Shown: one piece after another, positions 53,720-63,725 of the stretch
How positions within the stretch are numbered: the stretch's first letter is position 1
Layout: every line of letters starts with the position of its first letter
DNA from: Liopterus haemorrhoidalis
Taxonomy: Eukaryota; Arthropoda; Insecta; Coleoptera; Dytiscidae
DNA length: 64,000 bases
Reading direction: 5' to 3'
NCBI GenBank assembly: GCA_963971575.1
Contig: OZ020616.1
Location: 12,741,575-12,805,574 of the forward strand
The notes under the pieces: model-generated
Database searches by the model: none
Told to the model about the DNA's origin: nothing
What the model saw: only the letters and a program-made list of their open reading frames with translations
Program-made: the position numbers and the translations under genes

Positions 53720-55157
53720 TGTTGAGTTCTTTATTTATTTATTTTTTTTTTAAATAATAATAAATTTATTGTTCAGTTGTGCGTACAAGAAAGATACAAG
53801 AAACCCAGTCACAGTAAAAATTTAAATAAGTTTAAATAATATTACAAGAGAATATTACAATTTTTCTACAGCTTTTACTAGAAGGCTAAAATCATCATTG
53901 ACAAACTCAGTGATGCTATAAAAGGCCTTCTGTAGCAAATAATCCTTTATGTATTTTTTAAATAATACAGTTTTCAGATCTTTAACTGCTTGAGGCAGTT
54001 TGTTAAACAATACAGCACCGACATAAGTAGGTAAATTTTTTGATATATTATATTTTACGCGAGGTAATCTGAATTCTTCTTTTTTTTTAGTGTCATACTT
54101 ATGGACAGTGCTGTTTGTGTTTAACAAATTACCGTGTTGCTTAACAAACAATAACAAATTTAATATGTACAAACAAGGTATTGTAAGAATATTCAACTGC
54201 GGAAAAATATCCCTGCAAGATGTCCTTCTGCCAACCTTACCAAGAATACGCACTGCTCTTTTCTGCAATTTAAATAGTCTCGGCCACTCAATAGAATTTC
54301 CCCAAAGAATTATTCCATACGTAAGGGTCGACTGTATGTAAGAGAAGTATACTAATTTGGCCGATTCCAAAGAAACATGATTTATCACTTTGAGAAGCAT
54401 AAAGTTATATGTGTTCACTTTTTTAGCAGTAGCATTTACATGCTGTCTCCAATTTAGCTTGGAATCTAACATGAAACCTAGAAACTTAATTGTTTCCATT
54501 TCATATAGTTCTCTCTTGTCTAAGGTCTTATTTAAGCTGAAAACCATGTCGTGTGTCTTACTCTCGTTCAGTTTGAGATGATTTTCATGGAACCATTTGG
54601 TGGCCTCGGCTTTTGTTTTGTTAATACTCTCTTGTATTTGATTGGACTATACCCCGCTATTTATAAATGTAGTATCGTCTGCATAGATGATAGTGGATGC
54701 ATTAACATTATTTGGAAGGTCATTGATGTAAAGTATAAATAGCAACGGCCCAATTATTGTCCCTTGTCCAACACCAACTTCAAGATCACAAATTTCTGAC
54801 AGACTTCCATTATAATAAGTGGCTTGCTTCCTCTTGGCTAAAAATGTTTTAATTATACCGAGAGCATTGCCGCGAATTCCGTAGCGCACGAGTTTGTTGC
54901 ACAAAATGTCATGTGACACGCAGTCAAATGCTTTGGTAAGGTCGCAGAAAGTAGCTGCAACGTGAAAACCATTTTCCAATCCCTCCATCACGTCGGCAAA
55001 CAACGCAGTAGCTGCCTTCGTGGTGGACAAATTAGACCTGAACCCATACTGACTAACTGTTAGCAAGTTATTAGTTACATATTATCACAAAACAACTAAC
55101 TATCTTTTTGTTGCTAAGGTATATACATGGGTAATGCTATATAATATATACAATACA
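53720..55157 (-). repeat. 5' LTR of K1, split by a LINE insertion
   Basis: Pieces 53720-53735 and about 55081-55157. The LINE lies between them. The LTR sequence is identical to the other LTR wherever both can be read. Confidence 0.85.
53736..55080 (-). pseudogene. CR1/Jockey-like LINE, 5' truncated, in the K1 LTR
   Basis: Minus strand. The first segment, 55066 to about 54650, has QYGFRSNLSTTKAATALFAD, FCDLTKAFDCVSHDIL, GVGQGTIIGPLLFILYINDL and IIYADDTTFI (fingers, palm and the YADD active site). After a short frame change, NHLKLNESKTHDMVF and 54547-53855 follow, with IKFLGFMLDSKLNWRQHV, ILWGNSIEWPRLFKLQKRAV and AFYSITEFVNDDF. It ends in an A/T-rich tail of TAAATAAATAAA type at 53736-53760. 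The endonuclease and N-terminal part are missing, as expected for 5' truncation. It is related to, but clearly different from, the LINE at 57912. Confidence 0.88.
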
Positions 55158-56022
55158 GTTGTGATTCAAAAAAACATCGATGCTGTGCGCAAAATGATTA
55201 AACAAGATCGGCATGTGACTTATCGCGAGATAGAGGCATTCTTTGGCATATCGCAGACTACAATATTTTCGATTTTGCATGAACATTTAGCTGTGAAAAA
55301 GATCTGTTCCCGATGGATTCCACATATTTTGACCAAAGCTCAAAAAAGGCTCGTGTTGATTGGTGTAAGGGAATGCGAAAAACATTCAACTTAGGCACTA
55401 CAAAATCCGTATACAACATCGTTACAGGTGACGAAATTTGAATTTATTCATATGAACCGGAAACTAAGCAACAATCCACTGTTTGGGTCTCCCTAGATGA
55501 ACCGAAATCCACAAAAGTTGTTCGTTCGTCGCAACCATTTCTTTAGAGGATCGGAGAACAGTTAATGCTGAATGGTATACAACAAATTGTTTGTCAGAAG
55601 TCATCGACAAAATCAGGAAAAACAACCAAAAACGTCGCTTCTTTCTTCATCATGACAATGCAAGCTCCCACACAGCACGTCAAATAATTGATTATTTCAG
55701 AGAGAAAAACATCGAATTAATGTCTCATTGCCCGTATTGACTTGATTTATCCCCTAACGACTTTTTTTGTTCCCCAATGTCAAACAAAAAAGGCGTGCCA
55801 TCGATTTTCATCCCCTCAAGAAGCAGTTGAAGCCTTCGAAAACCATGTTTTTGACATACCAACTTTTGAGTGGAAAAAATGTTTCGAGAATTGGTTTGAA
55901 CGCATGCAAAAGTGTGTAAATCTTAAAGGCGAATATTTTGAAAAGCAATAAAACAGTTTGTTCCAAAAAAAAATTTTTTTTCTTTCCTAGTTTTTGTAAA
56001 AACTAAAAAAGTAGCCCTCGTA

Positions 56023-57681
56023 TAATTGTAAAGCCCAAACATTATAATACCTTTTTCAGTAGTTTAAATAAGTTTGAAAGAACAGGTTATGATTTTACGT
56101 CATTGTATTGCCAATATAGCGCGATGGGGCTACTTATTACAAATCGTTCTGGGTTATTTGTTACTTGTGACAACAAAAAACAGGAACAACAGTTGTAAAA
56201 TGTAAACTGTTATTTTGACCGACTGTGTTTTGACTGGGGTACCCCACCCCAATCAGAACACAAATAGAAGAAGTTAAAAAGGCAAGGCAAAGGAAAAACC
56301 TTTTCAAAAATTATTAAATTATTTATTTATTATCTATTTAATTTTATACGTAAAAACAATATCATATCAATGAAAATTGACAGGTTTCATGAATGAATGT
56401 GCTGATTTTTTATCAGTTAACCTTACAGTTTGAAAATGGTCAATGTTTTATATGTAACATGTTTCCCCATGTGACAAATGACCTCAAGGTGTGTGACAAT
56501 AAACCCCATGGTTGGGGCCATTTGTAACAACTGCAGTGAAATTATGTAAATTTATGATTAAATATTTTTCTGGTTCTTAGAAGTTAAATTCCGTGCCACA
56601 ACTTACAAAAAACTCCAAACTTTTAAGTGGAGCAAAATTTAATTAAAGAAGACCGTCAAAAAAATAAAATAAAATAATTGAAACGTAAAAAGTGTCACAA
56701 CTATCCCTGGTCTCTCCTATACTTTCAGCACAGTCGTTAATTCTTTTAACGAGAAATACACCGTCTGATTTCATGACTCGTAATATGGTTGCACAGTGTA
56801 AGCAACAAGCAACTACCACGAATCAGTCACTCTAAAGAAAATAAACAGTTCGAAAGACTTGATGTGACAGAGAAGATCCCGCAATTTCCTCAACTTGCAA
56901 CATAGGTATATGTTCAGCTCCATATACTCTTATCTCTATCATATTAATTGAAGCGCAGAAAAAACTATGGATAGGGCTAAAATTGAAACCGATACATACT
57001 CAATAACAGGGTATCGGTGAATCAAATAACAGAGAAGGACTAGCCCACTGCATTTAAATTTGGGGGGTCTTGTACAGCACCGAATTTAACAGGCTACATT
57101 TTACCGTCTTGTAACCTTATCACGTGACCTATTCACTGTAATCTTCTGCCAATCTTCCATATACGAAGTTTGATAAAAAATACGCAGACTGCTCGTGTGG
57201 GCGATACCTATTAAGTGTAATTTTTGAATTGACTTTTCCGTTGAGTTTCTCTAAGTTATTTCGTTCGAATTTAGCGATTTTTGTAATTCGTTTTGCTTTA
57301 CTGCAGCGATTGTTAAGATGAACTTGATCGAAGAGCAATAGGCGTATACGTTAAGTCAGTAAGAAAAATCCGAGCGATCTAAGTGCTCTCGATTCGTTTA
57401 TAAAGTCAGTCTGATCGTACATAATAGCTAATTTTTAGTCCATCTTGCCAAAAATGTTAAAACTCAACGTAGCAGCGCATGCGCGTGCAGTAATATAGCC
57501 TCCTCACAAGGTGAGTTAGCACCTCGCCTTAACAAATATGATATTAACGCTTACCTTAACAAATGCTCTTACAGAATAGCATTTTTCTATAAAGGCGTTA
57601 GACACGGTGTTAAAATAAAATTTTTAACCTAATGCTAATTTTAACGCATTTCTTACAATAACAGAATACACTCGAGTGTGT
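56023..57681. other. Non-coding, nothing recognised
   Basis: A 69-codon minus frame (57129-57338) has no known motif. A block at 57500-57660 (CTCACAAGGTGAG, repeated AACGC and TTAACA words) may be a decayed MITE. No gene supported. Confidence 0.35.
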
Positions 57682-57911
57682 GTAAGCCCAATTTATGAAC
57701 AACCGGTTTATATAGTGAGGGAGGGCAGCATGGGTGGATCCAGGGAGGGGGCGATATTACCCTTGAGGAAAATGTTTAAGGATAAGGGGACGGGGTGCTA
57801 AATATTTGTGTTTTAACAACAACAGGGATAACAGGAGCAATAGGGGCATATACCCGGGGCCCATAATGGAAAATATTGACATAATAATTGTACTGTATCA
57901 AAATCAAAATC

Positions 57912-59762
57912 ATGCGTGACAAACTACAACATCTTCAAAGTTCCTTCAGATCAATGCCCAATGAGACCACACGAGCCCTAAGAAACAAATTCAGAGCAGA
58001 ATACCGTTCAGCAATAAAGTCCGCTAAAATTCTTGCCAATTCCAGTTTTGTATCTGAATCTAAAAATATTTCAAAGGCTACATGGCAAATCATTAATAAC
58101 CATAGAAATCCACGAAACTCTTCTTTGACCGATACATCCATTTCATCAAATCAGTTCAATATATACTTCACAAACATTGCCAGAAAATTAGTAGAATCTC
58201 TACCAGAAACCGACATATCGCCTACTGACTATTTAAATCTTCCATTTCCTATGCCAAAATTTTCTTTTCATGAAGTGTCTTTCAATACAGTTAGAGATAT
58301 AATAGACACGCTCAAGAACGGCACATCTAAAGACACCTACGGTATTACTGTAGATCTTCTAAAAACAATCAAGGATACCATTATCCTTCCGCTCACCAAG
58401 GTAATGAACTGCTGTATTAGAAGCAATACGTTTCCCAACGCATTAAAAATTGCAAAAGTGATTCCACTGCACAAGAAAGGCGATAAACACGAACCTAATA
58501 ATTATCGACCAATATCTCTTCTACCCGTCTTTTTTAAAGTTCTAGAAAAAATTATGTACATTCAAATAATTTCACATTTTGAAGTACATAATCTGTTTAA
58601 TGATTCGCAGTTCGGCTACCGCACGAAGAGATCTACATGCGACGCTATATTACATCTCATATCCGAAGCTACAGATAGCATGGAAAAAGGAAATTTCTGC
58701 CTTTCAACCTTTTTCGATCTATCTAAAGCGTTTGATTGTGTTTCGCCCAAGATCCTCATTGAAAAATTAATAAAATACGGATTTGACGAAGCTAGCTCTT
58801 CTTTGATAGAATCCTTCCTTAGCAACAGAATCCAATTCGTCTCTGTAAACAATTCCAAGTCGACTCATCTTCCCCTCGATATAGGTGTTCCACAAGGGTC
58901 TATTCTTGCAGCATTACTATTTATTATATACGTGAATGACTTTCCATCCGCTGTAAATAATAAATGTGTATTATATGCTGATGACACTAACCTAATAGTG
59001 ACATCTAATTCCTTAGAAAGCACGATTAGTAAAAATAACGCAGTTGTTAACAAAGCCAAACTGTGGTTTACATCAAACGGCCTCATCTTAAATGATAGCA
59101 AAACTCAACACCTCCTATTTGCATTGAGAAACCATAATTTTGACAACCCAGACTTCGTAAACTTCTTGGGTGTTCATCTCGACCCCACCCTCAAGTGGCA
59201 TCATCACGTTAGCTCCCTATCCAATAAATTATGTAGCACTGTATATCTATTAAGAAATCTTATGGCCTCAGTTTCCAGAGAAATTGTTCGCATTACTTAT
59301 TTTGTATTGTTCCAGTCGCAAATATCCTATGCCATTTTAGCCTGGGGACATTCTCCGGCGGCAGAAAGAATCTTTTCCCTACAACGACGAGCTGTAAGAA
59401 TTCTAGCCGAAGTCTCTTACCAAAGCGACTGTAGGCTTTGTTTCCCTGAACTGGAAATTATGACACTGCCTTCTCTATTTATTTACAATTCCCTATTGTA
59501 TGCCCACAGAAACTTCAATGAACTTGTAACTCATGAGCAGGTACATAACTACAACACTCGTATTAAAGGCAAAATCTATCCAACCTATATAAGACTCCAA
59601 AAATCAAGAAATAGTACTTACTATTATTCAGTAAAGTTCATGAACTTACTGCCTAATAATTTTAAATCTGACTGTTTTAATACTTTTAAAAATAAAATAA
59701 AAAATTTTTTTACAGACAATCCATTTTATTCTGTCAATGAATTCTTGTCTTATAAATTTTAA
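57912..59762 (+). CDS. Non-LTR retrotransposon reverse transcriptase (CR1/Jockey-like), open for 616 codons
   Basis: Reverse transcriptase part of LINE ORF2. The frame is open from upstream of the ATG at 57912 to the stop at 59762. Motifs: NNYRPISLLPVFFKVLEKI (about residue 197), QFGYRTKRST, STFFDLSKAFDCVSP (about 265, first catalytic Asp), LDIGVPQGSILAALLF (about 323), VLYADDTNLI (about 353, active-site pair), FLGVHLDPTLKWHHHV, ILAWGHSP and the tail NPFYSVNEFLSYKF. All core residues are present. There is no endonuclease domain, so the copy is 5' truncated, and the first ATG is probably not a true start. A (TTA)n tail at 59922-59945 marks the 3' end. It is the least damaged coding sequence here and likely a recent insertion. 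Confidence 0.92.
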   Translation: MRDKLQHLQSSFRSMPNETTRALRNKFRAEYRSAIKSAKILANSSFVSESKNISKATWQIINNHRNPRNSSLTDTSISSNQFNIYFTNIARKLVESLPETDISPTDYLNLPFPMPKFSFHEVSFNTVRDIIDTLKNGTSKDTYGITVDLLKTIKDTIILPLTKVMNCCIRSNTFPNALKIAKVIPLHKKGDKHEPNNYRPISLLPVFFKVLEKIMYIQIISHFEVHNLFNDSQFGYRTKRSTCDAILHLISEATDSMEKGNFCLSTFFDLSKAFDCVSPKILIEKLIKYGFDEASSSLIESFLSNRIQFVSVNNSKSTHLPLDIGVPQGSILAALLFIIYVNDFPSAVNNKCVLYADDTNLIVTSNSLESTISKNNAVVNKAKLWFTSNGLILNDSKTQHLLFALRNHNFDNPDFVNFLGVHLDPTLKWHHHVSSLSNKLCSTVYLLRNLMASVSREIVRITYFVLFQSQISYAILAWGHSPAAERIFSLQRRAVRILAEVSYQSDCRLCFPELEIMTLPSLFIYNSLLYAHRNFNELVTHEQVHNYNTRIKGKIYPTYIRLQKSRNSTYYYSVKFMNLLPNNFKSDCFNTFKNKIKNFFTDNPFYSVNEFLSYKF

Positions 59763-59945
59763 CGCGCTTGCTAGCTAGTCTCTCTGAACTCTTGTTTTAA
59801 TATTTAGTACTATATATATTTATTTATTTTTTCTTCTATTTTAAATTATTATTTTGTGTACATTATGTGTAATTACGACTGACTTTAAACAATTTATGTA
59901 TTGTAACATAGTCAATAAAATTATATTATTATTATTATTATTATT

Positions 59946-60094
59946 TGAGCGAGAACCTTGTTTTTAAGTTATCACACTTGTATTTTAAAAGTGAGGAACT
60001 TTTTTCCCGGTCATCACTTGTGTTATATAGTGTTTAGGGGGCCCTTATTATAAAAACTTACCCAGGGCCCGGAAACAGCTAGTTATGGCCCTGA
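59946..60094. repeat. hAT-like end with degraded GGTGAGGAC modules
   Basis: Two weak units of the 43-bp module (AAGTGAGGAACTTTTTT, GTCATCACTTG) then a terminus AGTTATGGCCCTG. With CAGGGATAACAGGAGC at 57829 it may be the two ends of a hAT-like element that received the LINE, but no duplication is clear. Confidence 0.4.
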
Positions 60095-60165
60095 TAATAA
60101 CCGCCTTAAATTTTAACATTCGGTTTTCGGAAACCGACTGGGCGACACCACTATTATGAGGACGC

Positions 60166-60895
60166 TATTTTCAAACAATTAAAAAGATAAAAGATAAATC
60201 GGAAACTGATCCCAGAAAGTGTCTACAAACTGTATTCCAAAAGTGGAAAAGAAAAACTGGTAGCGATGTATAACCGCAGAAGGGAAGTATTTCGAAGATA
60301 ATTTAAATATAAAATAATTTCTTACTGAAAGTTTTATGATACTTTTTTGATCAAACTTCGTATACAGAGTGAAATTTCTGATTCCATAAATCAGTGTTTA
60401 CTAAAGAGCTTACGCCTACTCATGTTTTGTAAACTAATTTAATTTGTTTTCACACTTCCTAGACACATGCATCAATTAAAACGAACAAATAACCGTTTAA
60501 AATTTCGTATTAAGTCGCTAATAGCGAGCGACAATTCATCATAAATGACAGGTTTGACTTGTCGCAAGTCTCTTACAAATACGGACATACTTACACTAAG
60601 ACCATATATTTCTTAATTAACCAGCTAAAGATTGGCGTTAAGATTGTATACATAGACGGAGGTAGAAAAATAATACTTTGACCGTAAAAGTGTGAATAAT
60701 GTTTTTTTATCCTACACTAAGCGAAAATCCGATGTTTTCGCCTCTGCAGACGTGCAAAAATGTGAGTTTTCGCGCCTTGGTAGGCAAAAACACCTACACA
60801 TCTAGGCGTAAACGTAAAAGTATTTTGACATCCACCAACATATGGTACTTCAATAAATCACAGGAATACACGAAACGCACCCATTCATATGAGGG
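60166..60895. other. Non-coding, nothing recognised
   Basis: No frame or terminal structure supported. Confidence 0.4.
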
Positions 60896-60903
60896 ATCTA
60901 AAT

Positions 60904-61734
60904 TAGGGATTGCAATCCCGCAAACTGGGGTCCCGAAATCCCGCGGGATACCGCATGATTTCAGGGCATGCGATTTGCGGGATTAACTTGTGCAATTTTT
61001 GATTGTTAGACGAGGTGAAACAGTCTGCTCGACATGTTGGAACGATTTTATAGCCTAAGATTATGCATCAGAAAAGCTTTGATTGACATTGTATCAGAAA
61101 TTCGTTATATAATTAATTACTTGATTATCTGCCGGGAACCACTGAAACTCGGTTTCGAAGTATTATACATAGTGTTTCTGATTTCACGACATTAGACTTA
61201 TTTTCTCGAGAATTCTCGAGAATTCTCGAGAAATCTCGATTGCATATAGTGAAGATATATAAATGCTTTATACAGTTTTAATACATTTACATAATTTAGC
61301 AATATACATAAATGCGACGAAAAACGGAATGTTCTATTTCAAACATAAAACTGGTAGGTCGGAATATATTGATATTTTTGAGGATCCTCTCTTTTAATAA
61401 TGTTAATATTCTTCAAAATATGTATAGTATAAATCTAATTTAAACCATTTAAATGTGACTTAAAGCGTATAAATACTGAAATTTTATTATTCAAGTTTTT
61501 CTTTAAAAACGTTAATAGGAGCTAAATGTAAACACATTAAATAATTGCTTGGATTTCAAAACGTATATCAATCAAGTACTTATTTAGATTTCAGTTTTGA
61601 ATAAAAATATTGGAAAAGATAAAGTGAATCGTAAATGTTATGTTTTGAAAGAACGGGGCGGCGCTTCGTCAAGACCAAATCTCATTCCAACTTAAAAAAA
61701 TCCCGCTGAATAGTGTGCGGGATTGCAGTCCCTA
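60904..61734. mobile_element. hAT-type MITE, 831 bp
   Basis: Ends TAGGGATTGCAATCCCGC and, inverted, TAGGGACTGCAATCCCGC. Flanks ATCTAAAT (60896-60903) and GTCTAAAT (61735-61742) match at 7 of 8. Inside, 61205-61235 has three tandem TCTCGAGAAT units. Non-coding. Confidence 0.85.
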
Positions 61735-61742
61735 GTCTAAAT

Positions 61743-61984
61743 GCAAAACCTGCCATGTCCACTCTGTCATTTTGCAGGAGAGACGAAAAACTGGCATATT
61801 TTTACAATCAATTCTTTTTAATGGTCTTAGTATTATGATTACACTGGTAAACAAAAATGAACTTATTGTTTGTGACACGGACAAAACCTGGTATATCCCA
61901 CGTAAAACTTGACCTAAAAGCTGAAAATGACCATAGATTTTTTTCTATCACCCATCATATTTTTGCTATGAGGTATTGTTGGTT
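61743..61984. other. Non-coding, nothing recognised
   Basis: A 73-codon plus frame crosses this region into the 3' flank of the FHQDI-family copy; it has no motif. Confidence 0.35.
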
Positions 61985-62027
61985 TCTAACGAATTATAAC
62001 GATAGACGTACTATTATTAATTTTAAC

Positions 62028-62860
62028 TTAGCTCAAAATGTTGTTTATGATATTTTTACGACGATATTTCGTTTCTGAAGCATCCCTAATCAATGTCCTC
62101 CAGTGTTTAGCAAGAAAATTTAGGCTCCATTTACCTTGATATCGCTTTTCCATGGCGGAAATGTCTTGGTGGAATCGTTTCCCATGTTCATTACTTACTG
62201 CACCCAGATCTTCTGGGAAGAAATCTAGATGAGAGTCCAGAAAGTAAATTTTTAAAGACAACTTACATCCCATTTCTTAGTAGTCATCAAGTACTTCATT
62301 CACGATATCTCTTGATAGATTTAAATCTCGAACTAAGTCATTAAGTTAGGTGATATCGGCTCTGTTGAGCATTCTGGTACGTTATATAAAGAATCAGTTT
62401 CGATTTCTTTTACGAATTCTGCGAGATCACTTAAAGAATCAGCGGATTCAGGTGTTCTTCATCTAAAGTCCAAGATTCTGGTCGTTTTGGGACAGGAAGT
62501 TCATTATTATGTTCGACGGGTCATAAAGCTGATAAATTAGTATACTGCATAGTATGTTTAGGCTTTGGTCCAATACCTGTTATATTAGTGAGGCAAAAAT
62601 AACAATCCGTAATATGGTCTTTTGGTTCTCTCCAAACCATTGATATTTCCAAAGCGCATTTTTCGATTTGCGTCTTTCAATCAACCTGTTAACCACCTTA
62701 CACAAGTCTTACAACATATATGAGGGTCCCATTTTGTGTTGGTTTCCAACATTAACTTCGAAATAAAGTGTGTAAGCATTTCGCACAAGCGCGGTGAAAT
62801 TACGTTTTTGCGATGTAAAAGTCAACTCTCCGCATACATAACAAAAAAGTGTTGGCACTA
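62028..62860 (-). pseudogene. Conserved transposon-type protein (FHQDI family), copy 2
   Basis: Minus strand. The N-terminal end has CGELTF (second Cys of a C-x2-C pair), NFTALVRNAYTLYFEVNVGN, then a Cys-rich segment recognisable over frame changes (MGPSYM, CKVVNRL) and WFGENQKTI with the YFCLTNITG-like part following. After a deletion of the middle, 62273-62028 reads GCKLSLKIYFLDSHLDFFPE, EHGKRFHQDISAMEKRYQGK and ends KYRRKNIINN. The C-terminal block matches copy 1 (34550-35344). I recall it as a multicopy, uncharacterised arthropod/Hydra family; the molecular role is unknown to me. The zinc-binding Cys pattern and the association with repeats suggest a transposon-borne DNA-binding protein. 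Confidence 0.7.
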
Positions 62861-62869
62861 TTTACGCAC

Positions 62870-63725
62870 TGCCTAGACATATACATTTGCGGCACAGTCG
62901 ATATGGCTGAACACACGCTGTTCGACTGCGCAAGATGGTCCGAACACCGGAGACTTGCGGAGACCATATTGTCACGGGGTGGATTCAAGAACGGACATCT
63001 TTTCTACAAAATTTATTATATTATAATAATTTTACAATACAATACAATTAATTGTCAAAATGGCTGCTGGTGTTGACTGTTAGTAGCTGACTGTCAGTCC
63101 CGTTCTTGCCCCGGCTTCTCCAGGATCGGTCGAACCACCCCAGGTATCCGCACGAGGTGGACACGTGGAGAAGCTCTGTGGACGGCACTCACATCTCGGG
63201 TTGGTGACTTGACAGCTGGGCTGGTCCTCGGGTAGCGTGCTCACAAAAATGGTCGAATGAATAACTAACTGACTCAATGAATCACTGACTCTCAATGAAT
63301 AACTGCTGACTCTATTCCCTAAGACCATTTTATAACTGTTAACCAGGACACTATGACGTCAGGTCCTACCTCAATTGTTTTGGAAACATTATTCATTTGT
63401 GTAATTGTTGGCAGCAATTAAAGACCATAATCGGCACAATTGAATAATTTTTATCAACACATCAGAAAGTAGTTCAAAACTTATGTTGACAAACACGCAA
63501 CACTTTGCACATTCTCTAATTCCCAAAACCGCAAGTCAGCAACCGTGATCTACACGGCCTAAAGGCCACTCAAGGAATTGGGACATTAGCATACAATTAT
63601 ATCATAATTGTGACAATATTAAAAGCAAAGCTGTCTCCAGAGAACGTAATAGAAAAAATGCTCAGCTCGAGAAGCAACTGGGAAGAGGTCCGACGGATGA
63701 TACGTGCCATCATGACAGTATGATG
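62870..63725 (+). pseudogene. LINE ORF2 C-terminal fragment (R1-like), split by about 620 bp
   Basis: The first part, 62880-63000, reads YICGTVDMAEHTLFDCARWS, the C-terminal zinc knuckle region (C-x-x-C...H...C) of R1/Jockey-group ORF2 proteins. After about 620 bp of foreign DNA the frame resumes near 63622 with KLSPENVIEKMLSSRSNWEE and ends at a stop near 63721. The inserted DNA has higher GC content, contains TGTCAAAATGG near its start and TTGTGACA near its end, and could be a solo LTR, but no duplication was seen. Everything upstream, including reverse transcriptase, is absent. Confidence 0.7.

Larger units (their letters stand above)
51156..55157 (-). mobile_element. LTR element K1: 90-bp LTRs, gag only (TR-GAG-like)
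   Basis: It is bounded by TGTTGAGTTC and ACAATACA and flanked by the 4-bp duplication GTTG at 51152-51155 and 55158-55161, inside the J1 transposase. The mariner J2 shows the same site empty. Both LTRs are broken by later insertions but their pieces are identical and sum to 90 bp. Between them are only 913 bp (52807-53719) carrying a Ty3/gypsy-type gag remnant on the minus strand, a primer-binding site and a polypurine tract. No protease, reverse transcriptase or integrase is present. Without insertions the element is about 1.1 kb. The LTR's complement runs TG...CA and contains AATAAAG near its end. Confidence 0.85.
50945..55951 (+). pseudogene. mariner J1 transposase, split by LTR element K1
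   Basis: The N-terminal part from the ATG at 50945 reads MDITREGFRWMIFYDFSKGL, then TAYNWFAEFRLGRASVSDES and GWPILVV. Across the insertion it resumes in frame at 55162 with VIQKNIDAVRKMIKQDRHVT, the second recognition segment (YREIEAFFGISQTTIFSIL) and CSRWIPHILTKAQK. A frame change at 55390 leads to VTGDE (first catalytic Asp, followed by a stop), FFLHHDNASSHTARQ (second Asp) and DLSPNDFF (third Asp region). The end is KKCFENWFERMQKCVNLKGE, stop at 55951. It is a mariner of the DD34D type. Apart from the insertion there are only a handful of stops and shifts, so it was a fairly young gene when hit. Confidence 0.9.
50768..56020 (+). mobile_element. mariner element J1, containing a 4.0-kb LTR-element insertion
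   Basis: Ends CGAGGGTTACCTTTTATG and, inverted, CGAGGGCTACTTTTTTAG, with TA at 50766-50767 and 56021-56022. Without the insertion 51156-55161 it is about 1.25 kb, the normal mariner size. Confidence 0.92.
57682..60165 (+). mobile_element. Second copy of the GTGGTGTCACC repeat, split by insertions
   Basis: The left part 57682-57790 (GAACAACCGGTTTATATAGT, GGTGGATCCAGGGAGG) and right part 60095-60165 (AATAACCGCCTTAAATTTTA, GACTGGGCGACACCACTA) match the continuous copy at 1853-2160. The 2.3 kb between contains a further hAT-like repeat and the LINE. Confidence 0.6.

Noticed and set aside
57129..57338. 69-codon minus frame as a host exon
   Set aside because: No motif, no splice evidence and no similarity that I can recall.
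61200..61240. Heat-shock element at the TCTCGAGAAT repeats
   Set aside because: Heat-shock elements need nGAAn and nTTCn in 5-bp steps; here the spacing is 0 or 4 between GAA and TTC, which does not fit.
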